Source: Salinisphaera orenii subsp. halophila YIM 95161
Lineage (GTDB): Bacteria; Pseudomonadota; Gammaproteobacteria; Nevskiales; Salinisphaeraceae
NCBI RefSeq assembly: GCF_003732545.1
Contig: NZ_AYKF01000085.1
Location: forward strand, 1 to 33,941
DNA length: 33,941 nucleotides
Direction of reading: 5' to 3'
The position numbers and the translations under genes are program-made. Positions 10,081-19,390 of this stretch are shown here, piece after piece. A model generated the notes under the pieces. It made no database searches, was not told where the DNA came from, and saw only the letters and a list, made by a program, of their open reading frames with translations. The number at the start of each line of letters is the position of its first letter. Within the stretch, counting starts at the first letter, position 1.

Positions 10081-10151
10081 AGAAAAACTTCCGGATCGGT
10101 CGAGCCAGCGGCGTGTTGGCGCGCGAGGCGCCGCACTCTAGACTGGAGGGC
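10081..10151. promoter_or_regulatory. efp / epmB divergent promoter region
   Basis: For epmB a pair TTGGCG (10116-10121), 17-bp spacer, TAGACT (10139-10144) can be drawn. It would start transcription at about 10151, one base before the epmB ATG at 10152. The palindrome TCTAGA (10137-10142) also gives a TAGAGT on the other strand facing efp. These are eye calls without experimental support. Confidence 0.4.
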
Positions 10152-11213
10152 ATGGAACACGCGCCCGCCGAGCCCTCGAGCGCCGCCGCGCGAAAGCGCG
10201 TCAGTCTAGCGCAAAGCGCCCCCCGCTGGCAGCAGGCGATGCGCGAGGCCGTCACCGATGTCGACACCCTGTACGACGCGCTCGAACTGCCCGCCGAGGG
10301 GCGCGCCGCCGCGCGCGCGGCGACGGCGCTGTTCGGCCTGCGCGTGCCGCGCGGCTATCTCGCCCGGATGCGCCGGCGCGACCCGCACGATCCGCTGCTG
10401 CGCCAAGTCCTGCCGGTCGCCGACGAGCACGCCGAGGTCCCCGGTTTCGACTGGGATGCGGTCGGGGACAACGCGAGTGCCGCAGGCGACGGCGTGTTGC
10501 ACAAGTACCACGGCCGGGCGCTGCTGATCACCACCGGCGCCTGCGCGGTGCATTGTCGCTACTGCTTCCGGCGTCATTTCGACTATGCCGGCCAGCACGC
10601 CGGCGGCGCCCACACCGACGCCGCCCTGGCCCGCATCGACGCCGACCCGAGCATCCGCGAGGTCATCCTCTCGGGCGGCGACCCGCTGTCGCTGAGCAAC
10701 CCGCGTCTGGCCGCGCTCGGCCACGGCCTCGACCGCATCGACCACGTGCACCGGCTGCGGCTGCACACACGGACCGCCATCGTGCTGCCCGAGCGCATCG
10801 ACGCCGGGTTCATCGACTGGCTCGCCGCGCGCCGCCAGCAGGTGGTGATCGTCGTGCACGCCAACCACGCCAACGAACTCTCCGACGATGTCTGCCGGGC
10901 GCTCGCGGCGCTGCGCGCCACCGGCGCCACCCTGCTCAATCAGGCGGTGCTGCTGGCCGGCGTCAACGACAGCCCCGACGCGCTCGCCGCGCTCAGCGAA
11001 AAACTCTTCGCCGCCGGCGTGATGCCGTACTATCTTCATCTGCTGGATCGGGTCGCCGGGACGGCGCACTTCGAGGTCGACGAACGCCGGGCCGACGACA
11101 TCATGCAAAAGCTCGCCGCCCTTCTGCCGGGCTATCTCGTGCCGCGGCTGGCGCGAGAGACCCCCGGCGCGGCGGCCAAGAGCGTACGCGCGACCACGGC
11201 GCCGGCACGTTAG
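10152..11213 (+). CDS. epmB: EF-P lysine 2,3-aminomutase (radical SAM)
   Basis: EpmB, about 353 aa, converts (S)-alpha-lysine to (R)-beta-lysine for EF-P modification. The radical SAM cluster motif is CAVHCRYC (C131, C135, C138), followed by FRRHFDY as in lysine aminomutases, with ILSGGDPLSLSN downstream. ATG at 10152 is preferred over GTG at 10113; a GGAGG lies only two bases before it. Immediate linkage to efp and epmA supports EpmB over other lysine 2,3-aminomutases. EpmC, the third enzyme in E. coli, is not in the window. Confidence 0.95.
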   Translation: MEHAPAEPSSAAARKRVSLAQSAPRWQQAMREAVTDVDTLYDALELPAEGRAAARAATALFGLRVPRGYLARMRRRDPHDPLLRQVLPVADEHAEVPGFDWDAVGDNASAAGDGVLHKYHGRALLITTGACAVHCRYCFRRHFDYAGQHAGGAHTDAALARIDADPSIREVILSGGDPLSLSNPRLAALGHGLDRIDHVHRLRLHTRTAIVLPERIDAGFIDWLAARRQQVVIVVHANHANELSDDVCRALAALRATGATLLNQAVLLAGVNDSPDALAALSEKLFAAGVMPYYLHLLDRVAGTAHFEVDERRADDIMQKLAALLPGYLVPRLARETPGAAAKSVRATTAPAR

Positions 11214-11239
11214 GCTGGACCGCAAGCGAACAGGGGACT

Positions 11240-11266
11240 CAGGCGTGAATCAGGCGTGAATCAGGC
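11240..11266 (+). repeat. 11-bp tandem duplication at a translation start
   Basis: CAGGCGTGAAT occurs twice in a row (11240-11250 and 11251-11261), followed by a partial third copy CAGGC (11262-11266). Each full copy contains a GTG codon. Eleven is not a multiple of three, so the two GTG codons lie in different frames. Confidence 0.9.
11245..11259 (+). CDS. four-codon upstream ORF (GTG AAT CAG GCG TGA)
   Basis: The first GTG (11245-11247) has the good ribosome site AGGGGA (11232-11237) at 7 nt. It runs four codons to TGA at 11257-11259. That stop overlaps the GTG of the large downstream gene (11256-11258) as GTGA, so termination and re-initiation could couple them. The ORF exists in the sequence; its translation is inference. 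Confidence 0.4.
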   Translation: MNQA

Positions 11267-13361
11267 ACAGGCGAGCGTCGCGGCACCGTCCGAGGCGACG
11301 CCGGAAACTCTCAAGGCAGTCGTGATCGGTCGCGAACAGGACGCGATCGAAGCCGTGCGCGCGGCGTTGTCGGCGCAGCCGCACGATTGCGAACTGATTC
11401 ATGCCAGCGATCCGGCCAACGTGGTCTCGCCCGAGCAGGTGGGCGCGATCGCGCTCTACGGCCTCGTCTGCCCGGCGGAGACGGACAGCGCCCGCCGGGC
11501 GCTGGCGCTGTTGCGCAATCTCGCCGACGACGCCCCGATACTGCTGTTCGTCACGGCCGAGGCCGGTCTCGATGCCCTACAGGCCGTGGCCGAAGGCGCC
11601 TGGGATCTGTGTCCGCTCGACGACGCGTCGACACTGAATCGGCGCGTTGCGCAGGCGATGGAGATCGGCCACAGCCGCTTGGCACGCCACGATCTCGGCC
11701 AGCGCCTGGTGCACGCGCAACGCCGGCTGGACGTGCTTCTCAGCCAGGGCGAGGACGCCCGGGCGAGCCTCATCGACGGCCGCATCGTGGACGCGAGCCC
11801 GGCGTTCGCCCGGCTGCTGGGGCTGGCGGACGTCGCCGACGCGAACGGCCTCGATCTGCTCGACGCGGTCGCCGAGCACGAACGCGGCCGGGTCGAGGAG
11901 GCCATCGCCCAGGTCGCGCGCGAGCACACCGATACGTCGATGGTGTTCGATCTCGCCACGCGCGAAGGCCGGCGCCAGCCGGTGCGGGCACTGTTCCAGC
12001 CCGGCGTGGACGAACCCGGCGGCCGCCAGCGCGTGAGCGCCGTTTTCCAGGCCTCCGATCAGGGGCGCGCGCCCATCGCGAACGCGCCGCAACGACCGCT
12101 GCACGACGGCCGCATGGCCCTGCACAAGGTGCTTGCCCACACCGACGCGCGCAGTCCGGAGCGCGTCCCCGGCCTGATATTCGTGGCCACCGACGAGATC
12201 TCCACGCTGCAGGATCGCATGGGTCTGGCCCAGAGCGACCTCGTCCTGCAGGAGCTGGGCCTGTTCCTGCTGGAGAACCTGCGCGGCGAGGATCGCGTGT
12301 TCCGCTTCGGCGCGGGTGAATACGTGCTGCTCGTCGAACGGCATTCGAGCCGCGAGATCGCCGAGAGCGCAGAACGCCTTCACCAGATGCTCTCCGAGGA
12401 GATCTTCGGCGACGAACGCCACAGCGCGACGCTGTCCGCCAGCGTCGCCCACATCCCGCTGGTCGCGGGCGGTGTGCACGGCGCCGACCAGCGGCTGCGC
12501 ATGGTCATGGACGCCGCCTACGATCTGCGCGCCGAGGGCGGCAACGCCTGCCGCGCCTGCGAGTCCCCGGAGCCGGAGCACGCCGATCCGGAAGCCGACG
12601 CGCAGCAGTGGGTGCCACGGCTGCAGCAGGCGCTGGCTCGCGATCGCTTCAGCCTGGCCTACCAGAGCATCACGAGCCTGGCCGGCGACAGCCAGCCCTA
12701 TTTCGACTGTCTGCTGCGCTATGTCGACGATCGCGGCGCACTCGTGCGGCCGGGCGAATTTCTGGGCGCCGCGGAACAGGCCGGGCTGATGCCCGAGATC
12801 GATCGCTGGGTCGCGCGCCGCGCGATCGCGGTCATCGACCAGCAGCGGGCCAAGGACGCCCACATCACGCTGTTCGTCAAACTCTCGGCGGCCACGCTGT
12901 CGAACGCCGATGCGTTCGTGGCCGCCCTCCGCGAGGCGGTGCGCGAACGCGCCATCCCGCGGCACCAGCTGATCCTCAGCCTGCGCGAGGACGACGTCCG
13001 CGCACAGACGCATGCGGCCCGCGCGCTCGCCCGCACCCTCGACGAGGACGGCTTTCGTGTCGCCCTCACCCACTACGGCAGCACGCCCAAGGCGATCCAG
13101 GTGCTGGACAACCTCCCGGCCGCATTCATCAAGCTGGCCCCGGATTTCGCCCGGCAGGTCCTCGGCGGCAACGAGGACGGCCAGCTCGGCGCGATCATCG
13201 CCAATGCCCGTGAACGCCAGATCCCGCTGATCGCCGAACAGATCGAGGACGCCAACAGCATGGCCCGGCTGTGGCAGGCCGGCGTGAACTATGTGCAGGG
13301 CCACTTCATCCAGGAGCCGGACACCGAGGCGCTCGCCCACACCGAGAACCGTCTGCGCTGA
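11256..13361 (+). CDS. FimX-like protein with degenerate GGDEF and EAL domains
   Basis: This 701-aa multidomain protein has a receiver-like N-terminus (about 19-135), a PAS-like region (150-260), a GGDEF-like domain (about 280-430) and an EAL-like domain (about 445-695). The GGDEF site reads GAGEY (352-356), and the EAL site reads DCL (484-486). Metal-binding motifs are also lost: LSLRED replaces the usual Glu-rich strand and LTHYGS replaces DDFG. The product is probably neither a cyclase nor a phosphodiesterase; it could be a c-di-GMP receptor like FimX, which acts on type IV pili. The start is GTG at 11256, only 42 nt after epmB. The usual ribosome site serves the upstream GTG instead (see the short ORF at 11245). 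Confidence 0.85.
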   Translation: MNQAQASVAAPSEATPETLKAVVIGREQDAIEAVRAALSAQPHDCELIHASDPANVVSPEQVGAIALYGLVCPAETDSARRALALLRNLADDAPILLFVTAEAGLDALQAVAEGAWDLCPLDDASTLNRRVAQAMEIGHSRLARHDLGQRLVHAQRRLDVLLSQGEDARASLIDGRIVDASPAFARLLGLADVADANGLDLLDAVAEHERGRVEEAIAQVAREHTDTSMVFDLATREGRRQPVRALFQPGVDEPGGRQRVSAVFQASDQGRAPIANAPQRPLHDGRMALHKVLAHTDARSPERVPGLIFVATDEISTLQDRMGLAQSDLVLQELGLFLLENLRGEDRVFRFGAGEYVLLVERHSSREIAESAERLHQMLSEEIFGDERHSATLSASVAHIPLVAGGVHGADQRLRMVMDAAYDLRAEGGNACRACESPEPEHADPEADAQQWVPRLQQALARDRFSLAYQSITSLAGDSQPYFDCLLRYVDDRGALVRPGEFLGAAEQAGLMPEIDRWVARRAIAVIDQQRAKDAHITLFVKLSAATLSNADAFVAALREAVRERAIPRHQLILSLREDDVRAQTHAARALARTLDEDGFRVALTHYGSTPKAIQVLDNLPAAFIKLAPDFARQVLGGNEDGQLGAIIANARERQIPLIAEQIEDANSMARLWQAGVNYVQGHFIQEPDTEALAHTENRLR

Positions 13362-13667
13362 GCGGGCGAACGCCCGGCTGGCGGCGGCCCCGGCAACGAC
13401 GGCGGCCCGGGCCGCGCACCACGCGCGATCCGGCGCGCTCGGATCGTCGCGACCGGCTGCAATGGAAGCCGTCCGACGACCGGCCCGAAAGCGACGGCGG
13501 CCGACGCCGCGATGCTCGCGGGACGGCCCCGGGCGGTGACGAGGACCACGCGTTATCCGGCGAGCGGCCCGTCGGCACTTGCCCGGGCACCGACACCGGT
13601 TCGAGCGCACGTGCGGCGTGGCGACCGCGGCCGACCCTGAAGACCGCGGGTCAGCGGTTCGTCGGTA
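13362..13667. other. gene-free spacer between two convergent genes
   Basis: This 306-bp spacer lies between the FimX-like gene and the 3' end of parC. It holds a short hairpin CGGGC/GCCCG (13363-13376) with no T-run and no other structure I can support. No convincing ORF or RNA gene was seen. Confidence 0.5.
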
Positions 13668-15905
13668 TCACGACGCCGGTTTGCCGGCAGCCACCGCGAG
13701 CGCCTGGACCTGGGTGTAGCCGCGGGGCAGTTTCCGCCCGCGCGAGGCGCGCGGCCCGCGATAGGGGTCGCGCTCGCCGGATTTCAGCGCCATGTGGCGC
13801 TTGCCGCTGTAGAGCAGCAGCGTCGCCTCGGCCGCGATCGCCTGCACCGCCACGACCGACTCGTCGCCTTTCAGCGCGATCAGCTTGTTGCCCTTGCCCT
13901 TGGCCAGCGCGGGCAACTCCTCGATGGCCAGGCACAGTAGCTGGCCGGCGCTGGTGACCACGCAGACCTCGGCGTCGGCAGTCGCAAAGAGGGTGGGCGC
14001 CAACGCCACCGCGCCCCGGCCCGGTGTGATGGTGGCCTTGCCGGATTTCTGGCGACTGGCCAGTTCGCCGAGGGTGGTCGCGAAGCCGTTGCCGGCGGTG
14101 CTCGCCAGCACGCATCGCAGCGTTTCGTCGCCCAGGGCCACGCCGACGAAGCGCGCCCCGTCCGCGGGGCTCAGGCTGCCGGTCAGCGGCTCGCCCTGGC
14201 CGCGGGCCGAAGGCAGTTTGTGTGCGGCCAGGCTGTAGCTGCGCCCGGTCGAATCGAGCACGATCAGCGTGTCGTTGGTGCGCCCGGGGGCGTGCGCGAG
14301 GTAGTCGTCGCCGCTGCGGAAGTTCAGCCCGGGCGCGTCGACGTCGTGGCCCTTGGCGGCGCGGATCCAGCCCTCGCGGGAGAGCACGACGGTGATCGGC
14401 TCGCTCGGCAGCAGATCGGCCTCGGACAGGGCCCGGGCCTGGCCGCGCTCGACCAGGCGGCTGCGCCGATCGTCGCCGTACTGCTCGGCGTCGGCAGCGA
14501 TCTCGTCGGCGATCAGCCGGTTGAGCTTTTCCTTCGAGCCGAGCGTGACCTCCAGCCACTGGCGTTCGGCCTCCAGCTCGTCCTGCTCGCCGCGGATCTT
14601 GAACTCCTCGAGCTTCATGAGGTGGCGCAGACGCAGGTTGAGGATAGCGTCGGCCTGGACGTCGGTGATCGAGAAGCGCTCCATCATCACCGGCTTGGGC
14701 TCGTCCTCGGTGCGGATGATGTGGATGACCTCGTCGATGTTCAGGTACGCGACCAGCAGCCCTTCGAGGATATGCAGGCGGTCGGTGACCGCGTCCAGCC
14801 GGTGTTCCAGGCGCCGCGTGACCGTGGTGGTGCGATAGGTCAGCCATTCCGACAGCAGATCGCGCAGGTTCTTGACCCGGGGCGCACCGTCCAGACCGAT
14901 GACGTTGAGATTCACGCGCACGTTCTTCTCGAGCCCGGTGGTGGCGAACAGATGCGCCATCAGGGCGTCGATGTCCACGCGGTTGCTGCGCGGCACGATC
15001 ACCAGCCGGGTCGGGTTCTCGTGGTCGGATTCGTCGCGCAGATCCGAGACCATCGGCAGTTTCTTCGAAGCCATCTGGGCCGCGATCTGCTCGAGCACCC
15101 GGGCGCCGGAGGTCTGATACGGCAGCGCGTCGATCACCACCTCGCCGGCCTCGACCGTGTAGGTCGCGCGCAGACGGATCACGCCGTTGCCGGTGGCGTA
15201 GAGATTCCGGATCTCGGCGGCCGGGGTGATGATCTCGGCGCCGGTCGGGAAGTCCGGCGCCGGCATGTGCGCGATCAGCGCGTCGACGTCGGCGTCGGGG
15301 TGTTCCAGCAAATGGGTGGTCGCCGCGGCCACCTCACGGATGTTGTGCGGCGGTATGTCGGTGGCCATGCCGACCGCGATGCCGGTGCCGCCGTTGAGCA
15401 GCACGTTGGGCAGGCGGGCCGGCAGCGTGACCGGCTCGTCGAGCGTGCCGTCGAAATTGGGCTGCCAGTCGACCGTGCCCTGGCCGAGCTCGGAGAGCAG
15501 CGTGGCCGCATAGGCGGTCAGCCGGGATTCGGTATAGCGCATCGCCGCGAACGATTTCGGGTCGTCGGCGGTGCCCCAGTTGCCCTGCCCGTCGACCAGC
15601 GGATAGCGATAGGTGAACGGCTGGGCCATGATCACCATGGCTTCGTAGCAGGCCGAATCGCCGTGCGGATGGAACTTGCCGATCACATCACCGACCGTGC
15701 GCGCGGCCTTCTTCGGCTTCGAGGCGGCCGACAGGCCGAGCTCGGACATGGCGTAGACGATGCGCCGCTGGACCGGCTTCAGACCGTCGCCGACATGCGG
15801 CAGCGCCCGGTCGAGGATGACGTACATCGCATAGTCGAGATAGGCCTTCTCGGCGAAGGTGTTCAGCGGCAGGCGCTCGCTGTCGTGTTCGAAAGGGGTG
15901 GCCAT
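13668..15905 (-). CDS. parC: DNA topoisomerase IV subunit A
   Basis: ParC, 745 aa, is the DNA cleavage and rejoining subunit of the decatenase topoisomerase IV. The winged-helix segment [20 protein letters not shown] is followed by the active-site tyrosine Y124 in AMRYTESRL. Length and the short C-terminal domain fit ParC rather than GyrA, as does pairing with parE. The quinolone-resistance positions read S84 and E88 ([12 protein letters not shown]), the drug-sensitive residues by analogy with E. coli S80/E84. ATG at 15903-15905 lies 15 nt after the parE stop, so the two form an operon. Confidence 0.97.
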   Translation of the reverse strand: MATPFEHDSERLPLNTFAEKAYLDYAMYVILDRALPHVGDGLKPVQRRIVYAMSELGLSAASKPKKAARTVGDVIGKFHPHGDSACYEAMVIMAQPFTYRYPLVDGQGNWGTADDPKSFAAMRYTESRLTAYAATLLSELGQGTVDWQPNFDGTLDEPVTLPARLPNVLLNGGTGIAVGMATDIPPHNIREVAAATTHLLEHPDADVDALIAHMPAPDFPTGAEIITPAAEIRNLYATGNGVIRLRATYTVEAGEVVIDALPYQTSGARVLEQIAAQMASKKLPMVSDLRDESDHENPTRLVIVPRSNRVDIDALMAHLFATTGLEKNVRVNLNVIGLDGAPRVKNLRDLLSEWLTYRTTTVTRRLEHRLDAVTDRLHILEGLLVAYLNIDEVIHIIRTEDEPKPVMMERFSITDVQADAILNLRLRHLMKLEEFKIRGEQDELEAERQWLEVTLGSKEKLNRLIADEIAADAEQYGDDRRSRLVERGQARALSEADLLPSEPITVVLSREGWIRAAKGHDVDAPGLNFRSGDDYLAHAPGRTNDTLIVLDSTGRSYSLAAHKLPSARGQGEPLTGSLSPADGARFVGVALGDETLRCVLASTAGNGFATTLGELASRQKSGKATITPGRGAVALAPTLFATADAEVCVVTSAGQLLCLAIEELPALAKGKGNKLIALKGDESVVAVQAIAAEATLLLYSGKRHMALKSGERDPYRGPRASRGRKLPRGYTQVQALAVAAGKPAS

Positions 15906-15920
15906 GGGTCTGGGATCCGG

Positions 15921-17831
15921 TTACTGGACTTCGGCTTCGTGGCCGCGGGCCTCGAGCCAGTCGCGGCGGTCGGCGGCGCGTTTTTTCGCCAGCAGCATGT
16001 CGAGCAGTTCGTCGACGCTGGCGCTGGCCTCGTCGGCGGGCTCGATGCCGAGCTGGACCAGGCGCCGGGTGTCCGGCGCCATGGTGGTCTCGCGCAGCTG
16101 CAGCGCGCTCATCTCGCCGAGGCCCTTGAATCGCGTCACGCCGATCTTGCGCTGTTTCTTCTCGTTCTCCAGCCGCTTGACGATGGCGTCGCGCTCATCG
16201 CGGTCCAGCGCGTAGAAGACCTCCTTGCCGGCATCGATGCGAAACAGCGGCGGCATGGCCACGAACACGTGCCCGTTGGCCACCAGCGCGCGGAAATGCT
16301 TGACGAACAGCGCACACAGGAGGGTCGCGATATGCAGGCCGTCCGAATCGGCATCGGCGAGGATGCAGATCTTGTGATAGCGCAGCCGTTCGAGATTGTT
16401 GCTGCCGGGGTCCATGCCCAGCGCCACGGAGATGTCGTGGATCTCGTTGGAGGCCATGATGTCGGCGGCATCGACCTCCCAGGCGTTGAGGATCTTGCCT
16501 CGGAGCGGCATCACCGCCTGGAAGTTGCGATCGCGGGCCTGCTTGGCCGAACCGCCGGCCGAATCACCCTCCACCAGGAACAGCTCCGAGCGCGACGGAT
16601 CGTCGGTCACGCAGTCGGTGAGCTTGCCGGGCAGCGCCGGCCCGGCGGTCACGCGCTTGCGCTTGACCTTCTTGGCGGATCGGGCGCGGGCCTGGGCGTT
16701 GCCGATGATCTGTTGTGCCAGCGCCTCGCCGGTCTCGGCGTGCCGGTTGAGCCATAGCGAGAACGCGTCCTTGACTGCCCCGGAGACGAAGCCGCTGATA
16801 TCGCGCGAGGACAGCCGCTCCTTGGTCTGACCCGAGAACTGCGGCTCGTTCATCTTCACCGACAGCACGAAGGCGCAGCCCGACCACACGTCCTCCGGCG
16901 CGATCTTCACGCCGCGGGGCAGCAGATTGCGGAATTCGCAGAACTCGCGCACCGCCTCGGTCAGGCCGGAGCGCAGACCGTTGACGTGGGTGCCGCCGGC
17001 CGCGGTCGGAATCAGATTGACGTAGCTCTCGGCGACGCCGTCCACGCCCGGCTGCTCCGGAGCCAGCCAGGTCAGCGACCAGTCCACGGTCTGCGTGTCC
17101 TCGCTCTCGCCGCCGGTGAACGCCGGCGCGATCAGCGTCTCGACCCCGTCCAGCGCATCGGCCATGTAGTCGGCGAGGCCGTCGGCGTACTGCCAGACAA
17201 TGTCCTCCTCGCCGGCCTCGTCGACGAAGCGCACCTTGAGGTTCGGACACAGCACGGCCTTGGCCCGCAGCAGATGCTTGAGCCGGCCGGTGGCGAAGCG
17301 CGGGCTGTCGAAATAGCTTTCGTCCGGGGTGAACCGCAGCATCGTCCCGGTCCGGGTCTTCGCGCACTGGCCGATTTCGGTCAGATCGGCGACCTTCTCG
17401 CCGCCGGCGAAGCGCATCTCGTAATGACGGCCGTCGCGCCAGACCTGCACCACGAGTTCCGTCGACAGCGCGTTGACCACCGACACGCCGACGCCGTGCA
17501 GGCCGCCGGAGAACTGGTACTGCTTGCTGGAGAACTTGCCGCCGGCGTGCAGCCGCGTGAGGATCAGTTCCACGCCCGAGACGCCGTGCTGGCCGTGGGT
17601 ATCCACCGGCATGCCGCGGCCGTCGTCGACCACGGACAGCGCGCCGTCGGCATGCAGCGTCACGGTGATGGTCCTGGCATGCCCCGACAGCGCCTCGTCC
17701 ACGCTGTTGTCGATGACCTCCTGGGCCAGATGGTTCGGCCGGGCGGTGTCCGTGAACATGCCGGGACGCTTGCGCACCGGGTCGAGGCCGGACAGCACTT
17801 CTATATCGGCGGCATCGTAGCGACTGGCCAT
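15921..17831 (-). CDS. parE: DNA topoisomerase IV subunit B
   Basis: ParE, 636 aa, supplies the ATPase. The GHKL fold shows VIDNSVDEALSG, VVDDGRGMPVD and GGLHGVGVSVVNALS. The QTKERLSSRD loop is in the transducer domain. The TOPRIM domain shows LVEGDSAGGSAKQAR (about residue 420) and ADADSDGLHI (about 490). The start is ATG 17829-17831, five bases after GAGGAG; the open frame upstream of it is spurious. Length is close to E. coli ParE (630 aa), shorter than GyrB. Confidence 0.97.
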   Translation of the reverse strand: MASRYDAADIEVLSGLDPVRKRPGMFTDTARPNHLAQEVIDNSVDEALSGHARTITVTLHADGALSVVDDGRGMPVDTHGQHGVSGVELILTRLHAGGKFSSKQYQFSGGLHGVGVSVVNALSTELVVQVWRDGRHYEMRFAGGEKVADLTEIGQCAKTRTGTMLRFTPDESYFDSPRFATGRLKHLLRAKAVLCPNLKVRFVDEAGEEDIVWQYADGLADYMADALDGVETLIAPAFTGGESEDTQTVDWSLTWLAPEQPGVDGVAESYVNLIPTAAGGTHVNGLRSGLTEAVREFCEFRNLLPRGVKIAPEDVWSGCAFVLSVKMNEPQFSGQTKERLSSRDISGFVSGAVKDAFSLWLNRHAETGEALAQQIIGNAQARARSAKKVKRKRVTAGPALPGKLTDCVTDDPSRSELFLVEGDSAGGSAKQARDRNFQAVMPLRGKILNAWEVDAADIMASNEIHDISVALGMDPGSNNLERLRYHKICILADADSDGLHIATLLCALFVKHFRALVANGHVFVAMPPLFRIDAGKEVFYALDRDERDAIVKRLENEKKQRKIGVTRFKGLGEMSALQLRETTMAPDTRRLVQLGIEPADEASASVDELLDMLLAKKRAADRRDWLEARGHEAEVQ

Positions 17832-17963
17832 CGACTCCTCGGGAGAACGGGCGGGAACGGTTGCGCGGCACGGTAAGCTAGACCGACAGGGCTGGCAAGA
17901 CACGCCTGACGCGGTCTCGCCGCGCGGTTACACTTCGCAGGCCCAATCGATACCGATTCCGCC
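17832..17963. promoter_or_regulatory. parE / xseB divergent promoters
   Basis: For xseB, CTGACG (17906-17911), a 17-bp spacer and TACACT (17929-17934) form a fair sigma-70 pair ending 29 bp before the ATG. For parE on the other strand, TTGCCA (17893-17898), a 17-bp spacer and TACCGT (17870-17875) can be drawn. The two would overlap. This is an eye call. Confidence 0.4.
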
Positions 17964-18251
17964 ATGGCCCGAAAAGACGACACGCCCGCCCCGCCCGCGG
18001 CCGAAGACGACGCGCCCCGACTGGCCGAGTTCGAATCCTCGGTGGCCGAGCTCGAGGCGCTGGTCGAGGCGCTGGAAAGCGGCGAGGTCTCGCTGGAGAC
18101 CGCCCTCGCCCAGTTCGAGCGCGGCGTGGTGCTCGCCCGCCAGTGCCAGTCGCTGCTCAAGAACGCGGAGCTGCGCGTCGATCAGCTGCTGACCGAGGGC
18201 GAGGACGAGCGGGTCGCCGATTTCGATGCGCCCGACGCGGCCAGCGACTGA
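17964..18251 (+). CDS. xseB: exodeoxyribonuclease VII small subunit
   Basis: XseB, 95 aa, binds XseA to form exonuclease VII, which degrades single-stranded DNA. The family core is seen as FESSVAELEALVEALESG, then SLETALAQFERGV and a LLKNAELRVDQLL helix. An acidic tail precedes the stop. In many gammaproteobacteria xseB leads an operon with ispA and dxs. Here it stands alone, with an opposite-strand nuclease gene downstream. Confidence 0.94.
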   Translation: MARKDDTPAPPAAEDDAPRLAEFESSVAELEALVEALESGEVSLETALAQFERGVVLARQCQSLLKNAELRVDQLLTEGEDERVADFDAPDAASD

Positions 18252-18407
18252 ACCGGCGCCGCACACACCGCCGACGCGGGCCGCAAGCGCGGGCCGCCGC
18301 TCGCGACTACCGAACGAAACGTCGCGCATCGCCCGGCCTTTAGCGCAAACGCAACCGGTGGGTGGCCGGGAATCGGCCGCCGAGCGTCGCTCCCGGCGCC
18401 GGCGTGA

Positions 18408-19322
18408 TCAATCCCGCATCGGCGCGCCGCAGCGGTCGTAGCGCAGGCGCACACCGTCGCGGCCCTGCCAGCGTTCGCCGTAGCGCGCGGGCTGGCAGGC
18501 GTGGGCGGCGAAGCCGAAGGTCTCGGCCACGGCGGGCCGCGCCTCGAGCGCGCGTTCGCGGGCTGCGGCCAGATCGGGCATGAAATCCAGCCCGGTCTCG
18601 GCCTCGATCGCGTCCACCGAGACGATGAACGAATCCAGCCGCTCGTCGCCGCGTACGCTCTGCGGCACGCGAAAGGCCAGCACCCGCCAGGCGCTGTCGT
18701 CGTCGCGGGCGAGCCAGATGCGATAGAAACCGGCGGGCGCGGCGTTGTCCGACGCGGCCGGGACGGGGCCGACCAGCACCCACAGGGTGCCCGTGGCCGG
18801 CGCGATCTCGTCGGTCTCGATCTCCTCGATCCGCTGCCAGACGAGCTGATTGAGCCGCGACCGCTGCGGCACGACGTTGCTGTAATAGAAGCTCGCGCGC
18901 TGGGCGTCGTCGCCGTAGAGCTGGCCGATGGCGTAGTTCGGCGCGAGATGGCCACGATCGTAGCGTCCGGCCCCGTAACGCCGGGTCTCCGGCGCCGTGT
19001 CCAGCCGCGGGTCGGCGATGAAATCCGGCCGCGATCGGTGCGTGTAGCGTCCCACCGGGGTCACCCGATAGGCCACCCAGGCGGCCCGGCCGCGCCTCGT
19101 GTCGTAGCCGACGGTGAAACCCGGGTTGACCAATCTGCGCAGTTGCCGGGCCGACGCCTCCGGGGCACCGACGGCCGCCGGCCAGTCGCCGCCCCCGGCA
19201 TCGGCGGCGCCGCCGCAGGCGACCATGCCGAAAGCCATGGGGAACATGGCCCCCAGGGCCGCGGTCCAAGCGAGCGAGGCACGGCGCAGGCGCCGCTGCG
19301 CGAGGCGTTTTAACTGCATCAT
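18408..19322 (-). CDS. DRGH-type DNA/RNA non-specific endonuclease, exported
   Basis: This 304-aa member of the NUC1/EndoG family has the catalytic motif DRGH at residues 122-125 (YDRGHLAPN). The downstream metal-binding and helix pattern is SNVVPQRSRLNQLVWQRIE (N149, N158, E165). The N-terminus is basic with a hydrophobic stretch ending FGMVAC. Cys36 could be a lipobox cysteine, otherwise this is a plain signal peptide; either way it is probably exported. Roles in scavenging nucleic acids or phosphate are typical of such enzymes, but nothing here fixes the role. The start is ATG ATG at 19322; the first is used here. Confidence 0.9.
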   Translation of the reverse strand: MMQLKRLAQRRLRRASLAWTAALGAMFPMAFGMVACGGAADAGGGDWPAAVGAPEASARQLRRLVNPGFTVGYDTRRGRAAWVAYRVTPVGRYTHRSRPDFIADPRLDTAPETRRYGAGRYDRGHLAPNYAIGQLYGDDAQRASFYYSNVVPQRSRLNQLVWQRIEEIETDEIAPATGTLWVLVGPVPAASDNAAPAGFYRIWLARDDDSAWRVLAFRVPQSVRGDERLDSFIVSVDAIEAETGLDFMPDLAAARERALEARPAVAETFGFAAHACQPARYGERWQGRDGVRLRYDRCGAPMRD

Positions 19323-19390
19323 CCAACCAAAGATTTCAAGCCACGACTGCCGTGCTAGCCTTGGAATCAGTCACCTACACGAGAACTTCC

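Noticed and set aside
13363-13376. Hairpin after the FimX-like gene as terminator
   Set aside because: The stem is short (5-6 bp) and no T-run follows.
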